Part shown: positions 55,431 through 64,000 of the stretch, one piece after another
How the letters are laid out: every line of letters starts with the position of its first letter
Numbering within the stretch: the first letter of the stretch is position 1
Assembly (NCBI GenBank): GCA_010015745.1
Contig: ML978177.1
Coordinates: forward strand, 186,001 to 250,000
Length of the DNA: 64,000 bases
Direction of reading: 5' to 3'
Source of the DNA: Setomelanomma holmii
Lineage: Eukaryota > Ascomycota > Dothideomycetes > Pleosporales > Phaeosphaeriaceae
Translations under genes and position numbers: made by a program
Notes under the pieces: generated by a model
What the model was told of the DNA's origin: nothing
The model's database searches: none
The model's input: the letters and a program-made list of their open reading frames with translations, nothing else

Positions 55431-56374
55431 ATGTCTTCCTCACCACCAAATCTTCTCACTCTCCCACGAGAGATCCGAGATAACATCTATACCCACCTCC
55501 ATCACTCCATCGATATCGACTGGTTCTACACCCCAAACACCACCGAAGAATCTTCCACATCAGACTACATTATCTCAATACCAAGATCCCAGGTCGTGCA
55601 GCACACATCTCGCACGCCCCAATCCCAAGCGTACTCCGGACATGTACCGGTCTGAACGACGAGTACCTCGAGGTACACAAGTCAAAGTCGATCGATCTAA
55701 GCATAACGCTTAGCCTCGATGTCGCACACATCAGCGAACCGGTCCCGGGCGACATTCTCAACGCACGTGTCCATGCAGCCTTTGCTCACACTACCCACGC
55801 TACCATCCTCATCAAAGCGCGTTGCTTCCTCCTCCAACTCTACCCAGATCCCTCAGACTCACTACACATCTCCACACTCCTCCACTCATTCACCTCCGCT
55901 ACTCCCAACTTGCGTGCATTGCGCATCGCACTCATAGCCACGCACCCATCTCCGCTCCTTGACCGAAACTTGCCAACGGCCATGCACGTCGCGTGCACCG
56001 CATGCCCAGGGCCGCTGCCACGTCTACCCGAGAGTTTGGAAAATGGTAGGATGCAATGCGTGCAGCGCGCAACGTGCTCGCTAAAGGGATTCTCGCGCGA
56101 CTTTCGCGCCGCTGCGAGTCGGGTGAATCCTGACTACATCCTCCTGATGGTGCTGCTCCACGAAGTTAAGCGAGTCGACGTGTACACATACGTTCGTCAG
56201 GGCGGCAAGAAGGATGGCAGGGAAGAGGTGGAGCTGTGGAGGGAAGCTGAAGTCAAGGAGTTCTGTGGGATGAAGGCGTATCCGGAGGGTTGTTCTCGAG
56301 ATGAAAGAACCAATGGGATGGCCGGGTGGGTCGAGGAGCGGAGGGGTTGGATGGGTATTTGGTTCGAAGTCTGA
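55431..56374 (+). pseudogene. F-box-like gene with a single frameshift
   Basis: MSSSPPNLLTLPREIRDNIY opens a normal F-box-like (LPREIRDNIYTHL) protein. After ISIPRSQVV (near 55600) the homology moves to another frame: AHISHAPIPSVLRTCTGLND, then EYLEVHKSKSIDLSITLSLD, ILNARVHAAFAHTTHATILI, and on through NLRALRIALIATHP to IWFEV at 56374. Joining the two needs a one-base correction; no intron of normal size fits the spot. With that, the protein would be about 314 residues. This may be a recent pseudogene or an error in the assembly. Confidence 0.65.
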
Positions 56375-56581
56375 GTCTTGGTCTAGTTATCTGCCCTTTT
56401 GATTGATCTAATCTAAGACATCAAGCTTCACCAATATCTTATGGAAGTGTGCGTGCAGCTAACACATGTGAGTCTTGAGTGTGGGATATAATGTATATTT
56501 CTAGCACGCGTTGATGCATTGACGTCCTCCTCTATGAGATTGTTATTCTTACAAGACTCCTACTCTCGCTCCTCTGACCAT

Positions 56582-59500
56582 CTACTCCTCGTCCGCCTCA
56601 GCTTCATCAACAGCCATCTCTTCCCTCGCACCACCATCCTCACATTCGTGGATGATCTTCTTCCAGCCAAGCGGCTCTTCTGAAGCCTTGAGGTACTCGA
56701 TTGTCGGGAAGTAATGCTCGTTCTTCTTCATGGTGGCGACCCAGGGGACGTTGTCGAATGTCATTACCTTCAGGCGGAAGTACTCGTTGTCGCCAATCTT
56801 TTTGACTTCGCGGAGGAAAGTGGTGAGGTCGGGGGTGGGGACGTTGTTCACGTGTGTCAGGAAGTTTGTCGGTGCGAGCTAGATAATGTTAGCCATAGTC
56901 GTAGTATGAAGGAAGCGAAGTTAACTTACCCCGTACATGTATGCAGGTGAGCCGCGGGCTCGCGACGAGATGTAGACATCTGAGTGAATCTTGCTGATTT
57001 GCTGACGGACAGCCTGGTGAGGGCGATGCAGGGTGGCGCCGCAGAAGCTGACCATGCGATCTGTCTCGAGATCTTCTGTTGCGACTGTAGAGACCTTGAT
57101 GGTCTTCTCTTCGCGCTTCCGAACGATGACAGCCTCCAGGAACTCGTTGTTGTACATGACGTCGAGGTCGGGCGAGCGAGTGACGAGCTTGCCGTTGAGC
57201 GTGAGAAGTACGTCGCCTTCCTGCAGGCCGTCTCCATGACCCGAATCGACCTTGCGCACCATGAATAGTTGGTGTCGCTCTGGATCGGCGTGTTCTGTCT
57301 TCTCAATCCATTCTTCCGACACGCCCATGACGCGCGCTTGACTCATCTGGACAGTCTGAAATTCGACGTTGAGGATGCGTAGCTTTGGTGTATTGCCACT
57401 CTTGATCTCGTTGAGGACTGGCAGTAAATTTGGCGTTGCAAGACCCAGGTGGTACTCAACATCCTTGCCACTGTGAGATGTTCGCTCACCAAGATAGGAG
57501 AGCCACAGGGCTTGAACAGTACCATCTTCAGCGATGAGAACACCAGAGCCGCTGTGTGAAGCTTGATTCGTCTCCACAGTGATGGCATCAAAGTTTGTTG
57601 CCCGGTAACGCGGTGTTATTGCACTTGCTGGAATGGCGACTGTCGTGATATCTGTGACGACCGTCTTCGCTACCACCGGTCGGAAGTTCTGGTTGAGGCC
57701 GAAGAAGATTGTCTCATCTCCCTTCTTGATGAACTCTTCGGCGAACTTGGGCGTCTTGACGGGCGCGTTGACTAGCGAGGGATCATACTTGATGATGGCA
57801 TAATTCTGCAGCGGGTGCATGAAGACTACCTTAGCGTCGACAAAGATGCTATCAGCAATGATCAGAGCAATGTCGCAAAGGTCGTAAGGGAGTATCGCTC
57901 TCGAGACGATGACGAGGCCTCGCTCGGCGTCTAAGACTAGGCCATAGCCTTGCTTGTTCATCTTAGGGAAGCCATCTAGCTTGATAGGCATCGAGACATG
58001 CACGCGCACGAAGCTGCGAACAATGTCGACAGCTTCAGGGTAGTTGGAGCTCATCTTGACGAAGTTGGCGCGTCTGGGCACCGGCGGGACGGCTGGAACG
58101 GCATCCGCAATAGGCTTGAAGTCCCACAGACCAGTGGTGTCATTGCGGGTTGCTATCCGTATCTTTGCGTGCCAGTGCCTGTCGACAGCAGTGATACTGG
58201 TGTTAGCAGTGTGCAGATCTCTAAGATGCTTGTATTGGATGACAATGCGCTTGCGATCGGGAATCTTCTTCATTACTTCGATGAAGGCATCCAGATTTGG
58301 AGTTGGTTGATTGTCCACTTCTTGTATCAGCCAGCCCGACGCATAACCATCGGCAAATCTGAATGACCCAGCTGCTTCGCAGACGTAGACACCGGCATTT
58401 TTGAGTGAGATGGCATACAGGCGTGCCTGTTGGTAGGACAAGTCGTGGAACGATGCGCCTGCAACAGACACAAATCTATCAGGAGTGATGTCGTGTAGAT
58501 TGCCTACGTCGATTTCGACGTCCATGTTCTCGCCAGCACGCTGAATCGTGACAGAGATGGTCTTGCCGACATTGTCGTCTAATATCGAGTCCAGGCGCAC
58601 GAACTGTGTGATGAACTCGCCATTGACCTTGGTCAGCAGGTCGCCTTCCTCGATCTGGGTCGATGCAGGACCTTGCGGCAGAACGACCTCTGCCACCAGC
58701 ATGCCGGTCTCTTTTGGGAACTGAGTCCGCACGGCCTTCTCAAGCTCTGGCGAAAGACCCAGGCGACGGCACTCATCAAAAGGCTTCAATATCCACTGCG
58801 TTTGTATTGTGCCGCGCGAGACTGGCTCGCCACTCTGTATGAGTTCCAGGGCTCGCAGCGGCCGGTCGAGAGGAAGGAAGTAATCGGTCGCCGCGCCGTC
58901 TGCTCGCCCGCCTGCCTGCAAAGCTACCGCAAAACCGTCGCGGTTCACGACTGGACTGCCGGAACTTCCTCCACTTGCAGCGGCCGCAGCCTGAATGTAG
59001 TTGGTGTTGAAGTCCGAGTAGCCCTCGCCATACTCGGGCGCATTGCGATCGAGACGACTGATGACACCGGACAGAATACTGAGCTTTTCTCCCGCGTCGT
59101 TTCCCACTACGCGAATCTCGACGCCCACTTTTGCGAAGTCCGGTCGAAGTTGGAGTGCGGAGACGGTCATGTACTTGATAGCCTTGGGGTCGAAGCGCAG
59201 GATGCCGAAGTCGTGAACCGGGTCGCGGTAGACAGGGTAGACGTCGCATTCTTCGTGGTTGTCGAATATGCAGTAGCCGATGAAGGGACCTGCGCCGACG
59301 ACGTGCCTGTTGGTGAGGATGTAGCCCTTCTCCGCATCCACCACGAAGCCGGTTGCCTCTGATGATATCGCTGGGTCCGTGTCGAATGAGCATGTCTGAC
59401 AGAAATGGATCGAAACTACACTCTTGACTACGCCTTCGATTGTCTTCTGCCACTCGGCCGTGTCATGGACTGCGCCTGCGATGGGTGCGGCGAGTGGCTC

Positions 59501-59683
59501 GTCGAGGCTGTAGACGCTGCGCGCATCGTCCAGAACCTCGACCTCTGGGGACTTGGGCACGCCATTGCGTGTGTGTACGTCGGTCTCGGGCTTGATCTGC
59601 TTCATCGGGCGGTCGGTTGAGGGAGAAGTTGGAGGCTGCTTGCGCTTGCTGCGGGCTTCTGTAGCAGCGCCATTTTGTTCCAT
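56582..59683 (-). CDS. NMA111: HtrA-type nuclear serine protease Nma111
   Basis: Two exons (59683-56930, 56878-56582; 51-bp intron) encode a 1016-residue protease, close to the 997 residues of yeast Nma111, which acts in apoptosis-like death and lipid balance. A basic nuclear-signal-like start (RSKRKQPPTS) precedes two HtrA-like halves, each with a trypsin-like and PDZ domains. The first half has the triad: His127 in NRHVVGAG, Asp158 in VHDFGILRF and Ser241 in GGSSGSPVV. The second half is degenerate, with SHSGSGV at the serine site, as in the family. PDZ parts include EEGDLLTKVNGEFITQF and LQEGDVLLTLNGKLVTR. The frame remains open upstream to 60040, with an ATG at 59872 that would add a mitochondrial-like leader; length comparison favours 59683. 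Confidence 0.95.
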
Positions 59684-60285
59684 GAGCGGCGCGAGTTCGT
59701 TTGTGAGAGTGAAAAGTCTACGGTGAACAGCGCTAGGGTGAGACTGTAGAAATAGACGCGAGAGTGGAAGGCTGGAAGGGAAGAGTGGTCGCAGGGCGGG
59801 TGTGGTAGAAGAAGGCGACAGTAAGAAAGTTCTTCTGTAGGCGGCGAGAGATGCTCGGCCAAGATGGTGCATGCCAATAGGAGGCACTAATAGTACAAAA
59901 GGCAGCGACGACCCACGATGCGCTGCAAAGAGAGAAGACGGCGCGCAATGGGATTGAAATTGGGAGACTCGAAGTGGCTCCTTGAGATGCGAAGGCGTTC
60001 CTGGTGGGCCCTGCAGCTTCCGCGCAGCGGATCCCTGCACCCATCGCGAACCCCAGCCCTGAAGGTAGACGCTGAATTATGGTTGTCGCAACACATGGTA
60101 GGCCGGAGGCATTCAGTACACTGTGTTTGACGATTAATTGAGCAGTCTGAAGGCCTACACGTCCGTATGATACCAGAGGTGGGAGTCATCACAGTGTGGA
60201 GGCAGACAAGATGCAGTATCAGGACAATTATGAATTGGTATCATTGTGAACTATAGTACATGAAGAAGAAACCATGAAAAACCCC
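59684..60285. other. NMA111 upstream region with in-frame leader
   Basis: About 600 bp between NMA111 and MPE1, both on the minus strand. Positions 59684-59872 can be read in frame with NMA111 from an ATG at 59872 (MHHLGRASLAAYRRTFLL), giving a 63-residue extension almost without acidic residues. The rest has no recognised feature. Confidence 0.45.
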
Positions 60286-61932
60286 CTAGAGATACCTATA
60301 GTCAGGTGCACGTGCCTTCCTATTCCTAGTCCTGTTATTCACTGGCTGCCTATCATAAGCATTATCTTGCTGAGGCATGCCATTTTGCATGCCAAATGGC
60401 ATTTGAGGTCCTTGAGAAAAGCCAGGCTGCTGCATCATTGGATTTGGCATGCCGTACCCATTGTTGAAGCCAAATTGTGGATTGAAGCCCATTTGGCCTT
60501 GATTGAAGCCCATTTGAGGATTAAAGGGCATTCCTTGCGGCATACCCATTTGCATAGGCATGGGCATGGGCATGGGCATGCCCATCATTGGTAGTGCAGG
60601 TGGCTGTCCATTCTTTAGCGCTTCCATCTCTTGAATAAAAGTCGCTTCCAAATCTGAAGCAGGATTGGCTTGAGTTCCAACCCTCATAGCCTTTGGAGCT
60701 GTTGGTGGCTTGAAATCTGAAGGCGGCTCTTTCCTCTTCTTCGAGGACGTGGACTCTGAATCTGACTTGTCTGCACCAGGACTCGGTGACTTTGACTTTT
60801 TCTTTGCATCTGGGTCAGTTGAAGCGATCGCTGAAGATGTAACTGGTTCATTTGTTGTTGCGGCTTGAAGCTCTGCTTTGGCCATTTCCTCCTTCTCCAA
60901 CTTCTCCTTTGCCTTCTCGGCATCAAAAGCACGAAGTGATGAAACCATATCCTCATCAGGTACAAGATCGTCCATCAATACCTCATCCTTGCCACAGTTG
61001 GGGCAGACCAGATCTCCATCTGCTAGTGCGTTGTCGATGCACTCACGGCAGTATGTCTTACTGCAGCAGGGTGTCTTCACCGGGTCGACAAACCTCCGCT
61101 TGTCGATCGAACACTCCAGTCCTCGCTCTCGAATCTCTTTGTTCGCAGCATCTGCGCTCGCTGCTTGAGCCTTTGATGCGTTGGCCTTCTCCTGGAACTT
61201 CTCCCATGTCTTGGTGTCGGTCATGACTTGCACGTACTCGCCGTCCGCGTTGAGCATGATGCCCTTGGCAGCTTCCTCGTCGACCGGCTTCTCTACAGTC
61301 TTGAGGAATGATCGAGGGATACCGGTAGTGCGCTTGGCTTGAAATACGGGCTTGAAGTCGGGATCGTCGTTGGTAGGGCATGCTTGGATCCAGTGACCCT
61401 TGATATTGCAGCGTCGGCAGACGTAGCCAGGTGGTGGGTCGTGGTTGGGAACGTTGACCGGCTTCTTGGACTTGTTGTACGTGGGCTTGACGTGTGACAG
61501 TGTCTCTTTCTGTGCGTTCCAGTCTTGCACAGACTCTGCCAAGAATGCCGCCTCAGCATCTGCTTCGGTGAGTGCACCGCCCGCGGCAGTACTCGAGGTA
61601 AGAGGGGCAGTCGGCTTGCTCGTGTCCTTGGTGATAGCGCGGACTGGAGCCTTGCCTGAAATGTAGCGCGCGGCGCGGCCTTGGCCTCGAGGCGCAGGTC
61701 GGCGCACGCAGACGACGGTTGCGGATCGCGGTATCAGACTGGTGTCATCCTTGTACTCGGCGTTGAGGTCGTCCTCGGGGTAGATGTGGAGGTTGAAGTC
61801 GGTGCCGTCGCCGAGACCGGAGGCGATGATGATCTCGCGCTTGAGCTCGAAGACGCTGATGCCAGTGCCGTTGAATACGATCCGCTCCGGCTCGCGGCTG
61901 TTCTTGAACTTATAGAACACCGACGACGACAT
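60286..61932 (-). CDS. MPE1: Cleavage and polyadenylation factor subunit Mpe1 (DWNN, zinc knuckle, RING)
   Basis: Intron-free gene for a 548-residue subunit of the 3'-end processing complex CPF, the fungal form of RBBP6. Residues 1-77 form the ubiquitin-like DWNN domain (MSSSVFYKFKNSREPERIVF to the strand TVVCVRRPA). A CCHC zinc knuckle spans residues 172-185 (CRRCNIKGHWIQAC, with PPGYV before it). A RING-like U-box follows at about 275-320 (CSIDKRRFVDPVKTPCC, CRECIDNAL, CPNCGKD). The tail has a Lys/Ser-rich segment, then a Met/Pro/Gln/Phe-rich stretch with alternating M-P near residue 450, and a basic end. The ATG at 61932 begins exactly at the DWNN fold. Confidence 0.95.
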   Translation of the reverse strand: MSSSVFYKFKNSREPERIVFNGTGISVFELKREIIIASGLGDGTDFNLHIYPEDDLNAEYKDDTSLIPRSATVVCVRRPAPRGQGRAARYISGKAPVRAITKDTSKPTAPLTSSTAAGGALTEADAEAAFLAESVQDWNAQKETLSHVKPTYNKSKKPVNVPNHDPPPGYVCRRCNIKGHWIQACPTNDDPDFKPVFQAKRTTGIPRSFLKTVEKPVDEEAAKGIMLNADGEYVQVMTDTKTWEKFQEKANASKAQAASADAANKEIRERGLECSIDKRRFVDPVKTPCCSKTYCRECIDNALADGDLVCPNCGKDEVLMDDLVPDEDMVSSLRAFDAEKAKEKLEKEEMAKAELQAATTNEPVTSSAIASTDPDAKKKSKSPSPGADKSDSESTSSKKRKEPPSDFKPPTAPKAMRVGTQANPASDLEATFIQEMEALKNGQPPALPMMGMPMPMPMPMQMGMPQGMPFNPQMGFNQGQMGFNPQFGFNNGYGMPNPMMQQPGFSQGPQMPFGMQNGMPQQDNAYDRQPVNNRTRNRKARAPDYRYL

Positions 61933-63434
61933 GTTGTCGTACGGAGTGAGGTAAAGGTAGACAGCAGTGTGTTTGACGTCGTCGCGGCACGCTGTGGTAT
62001 GGTATAGCTGTATAGCTTCAGGCTATGCTGTTCGCACAAGACTAGTGGTATCGTGGTGCGACCGGTAAAGTGTGGCAGTGTAAGTGGTGAAGAGTGTTGG
62101 TGGCTTTGTGAGAAGAAAGAGGTAAGGGCGGATGTCTGTTACTTAGCAGCAGAAAGCGTCCGTGCGCAAACTGCCGCGTTAGCGCAAGCGCGCCTATCTT
62201 CAGGTGGCGTGACGCTAGTCGAACCGCAAGTGCAACCACGGTTGAATAGATCCCGCCCAACACAACGCCAATATTTTGAAGGCGGTCGCGGGAAAGCCTT
62301 ATCTGCGGACTCACGAGGCTTTGTTGATGCCGCGTGATATGGCAACGATGATCTGACCCTTGTGACGCATGCAGAAGGCCTTCATGGTACCTCTTCTACG
62401 ACACCGTAACCATGGCTGAATCCATCTAGCCTACCTCAACGCCTTCATTTTCTGGAAGACTCTCGCCAGTGAGCATGCTCAAAGGGTCTGTGTCTCTCCG
62501 ATCATGCGGAAGATAACATTTCTCTCCTGCCATATCCTGAATGAATACGCAGTACCTCTTTTGCGACACCGTGGCCGTGACTGGATTCATCTAGCCTACC
62601 CCAACGCCTGCATTGCTCTGTATGCGTGCCGAGTGCCCTCGCTATTGGATCTGTTTTCTTGTCTCTGATCTTCCGAAGAACAAAACTTCTCTTCCAACAT
62701 GTCCTGCATGGATACCTCATACCACTTCTGCGACACCAGTACCATGGCTGAACCCATCCAGCCTAACTCAACGCCTGTTCTTACGGCTGGGTGCTGAATT
62801 CACTCGTTAGCGGGTCGTTTTGGATATGTTCGTGGCCAACTGATCCTGCAGGAAGTGAAGTTCATCTTTCAACGTGTCCTGAATGGAGACGTAGCATCAC
62901 TATAGCGACACCGCGACTCTGATGAGATCCATCCAGGTTGAATCAACAGTCATGATCACTATTGGTGAATCATTACGTCTCATCACCATCGCACAGAATG
63001 TAGAGATGTCGAGCCAGAGCTCATCATGCATCTCACGACTAGCACCTTATGTTTGTCGCTGAATATGAGACCTGACTGCTTTAAGCGCACATTGATCTGT
63101 CCTGGCCTGACACTCACAAACACAGCTGAAGGCAGACCGGCTCTAGTATGCCCAGCTTGGAGTTCTCACTTTGCTTCCGTATCTAGAATGCTCATGGCGG
63201 GTTCACTCACCCGCCTTCACCTCGTCACTCACCATGTCACCCGCCCTGCAGAATACTCTCACCGACTCGAGGTGATGGCGAAGCGACGTGACCTGTTTCT
63301 CCCACACGGCTTTCATGAATAGCATCTTCTTGCTTTACAGTTCGCTCTCTACCATCGTCGCAGACATTTTCTTCCAGTTTCATCCTACTAGCGCATACAT
63401 ACCACATTGCAACTAGCACATCAACGCCGTCAAC
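61933..63434. other. Intergenic with degenerate repeats
   Basis: About 1.5 kb between divergent genes. The left part is the MPE1 promoter region. From 62370 to 62960 lie four degenerate copies of one repeat (separate entry). The right end (63350-63434) is pyrimidine-rich and leads to the next start. Confidence 0.55.
62370..62960. repeat. Four diverged copies of a repeat of about 165 bp
   Basis: The core gcgacacc (first copy acgacacc) recurs at 62400, 62565, 62732 and 62907, a spacing of 165, 167 and 175 bases. Around it the copies share a preceding block like tcctgaatggatac and a following block like catggctgaatccatctagc and then cctacctcaacgcct. Copies 1 to 3 are most alike and copy 4 is more worn. 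The block is not coding in a consistent frame. It lies upstream of the gene at 63435. Confidence 0.75.
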
Positions 63435-63983
63435 ATGTCTGATAACGAGCAGCGAACACCCAACAAGACTGGCGCCAGCGGTGCTGCTTGGGGCGATGCC
63501 GAGAAGGTAAGCGTTTCACCTGCAGTGACGCACACATGTACTCACAAGTTCACAGATCGCGTACCTGATCGTCCTATGCGAGAACGAAGGCAAGATAGAG
63601 TCCAAGATTGCCGTAAGTTACTTTCTCACGGCTCATTGATGGTCCACTGACAAGACCAGGGCGCTCCCATCCCCGCAGGTCGATCCATCGTGTCATGCAA
63701 GAAGCTGCTATGGCGCCTGAAGGTGAAGCACAAGGACGACATCGAGAAGATCAAGGCCGGTCAGGCTCTGACTGCTACTCCCGCTTCAAGTGATGGCGAC
63801 GCGAAGCCCAAGACTCCTCGCAAGCGCAAGTCGAAGGTGGAAGATGGCAACGAGGACGATGAGGGCTCGCCGAAGAAGAAGGCCGGTGGCCGCAAGAAGC
63901 AGAGTAAGGCAACTTTCAAGGACGAGGTTGAGCAGAATGATGATGTGGAGGTCAAGGAGGAGCATGTGCAGGAGGAGGTCTAG
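63435..63983 (+). CDS. Small protein with SANT-like start and basic tail
   Basis: Three exons (63435-63506, 63556-63612, 63660-63983; introns of 49 and 47 bp) give a 150-residue protein. Residues 15-75 resemble a short fungal Myb/SANT-like unit: SGAAWGDAEKIAYLIVLCEN, then IPAGRSIVSCKKLLWRLKVK, in which a helix with W and a GRS-x3-C segment are typical. The second half is highly charged, with KTPRKRKSKVED, an acidic run, KKKAGGRKKQSK and a final acidic tail, suggesting a nuclear chromatin-associated protein. The role is unknown. All splice sites are GT-AG and the frame is kept. It is complete within the window, its stop 17 bp from the right edge. Confidence 0.8.
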
Positions 63984-64000
63984 GTCGATCGACGAGGTTG

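Overview
The window is nuclear DNA of a filamentous ascomycete, most likely a Dothideomycete (an inference from protein flavour and gene style; no marker gene is present). Supporting signs are short GT-AG introns of about 41-60 bp with CTGAC/CTAAC-type branch sites, fungal-type TAF1, MSS4, SWI1, NMA111 and MPE1 genes, HET-domain genes, Zn2Cys6 regulators, and transposons carrying C-to-T/G-to-A damage of the kind left by repeat-induced point mutation (RIP). No rRNA, tRNA, CRISPR array or prokaryotic operon was found.

Region 1 (1-22.4 kb) is a conserved housekeeping block: a short-chain dehydrogenase, TAF1 (TFIID), the TGS1 cap hypermethylase divergent from the Golgi stacking protein GRASP/GRH1, a small unknown protein, a conserved C2H2 plus RING-like protein, a metallo-beta-lactamase-fold hydrolase, the PI4P 5-kinase MSS4 and the proteasome ATPase RPT3. 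Splice junctions were worked out by eye for the multi-exon genes.

Region 2 (23-29.4 kb) looks like a dead three-gene sugar cluster: an MFS sugar transporter, a GH35-like (DUF5597) beta-galactosidase-type enzyme and a Zn2Cys6 regulator. All three keep recognisable domains and introns, and all three carry stops and frameshifts. Region 3 (30.7-35.5 kb) has the ARID-type SWI/SNF subunit SWI1/Sol1 and a secreted PhiA-like wall protein with a clear TATA box.

Region 4 (35.8-49 kb) is a fast-evolving block. A HET-domain gene is interrupted by one in-frame TAG. A second, divergent HET gene is cut after about 75 codons by a stack of Fot1/pogo-like DDE transposons abutting one another at single TA dinucleotides. 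A 10-N assembly gap joins halves of two different elements. A ruined hAT transposase follows.

Region 5 (49.8-64 kb) begins with three small F-box-like genes, each apparently frameshifted once, around an intact Zn2Cys6 regulator. It ends with the HtrA-type protease NMA111, the polyadenylation factor MPE1, a fourfold degenerate repeat of about 165 bp, and a small gene with a basic tail.
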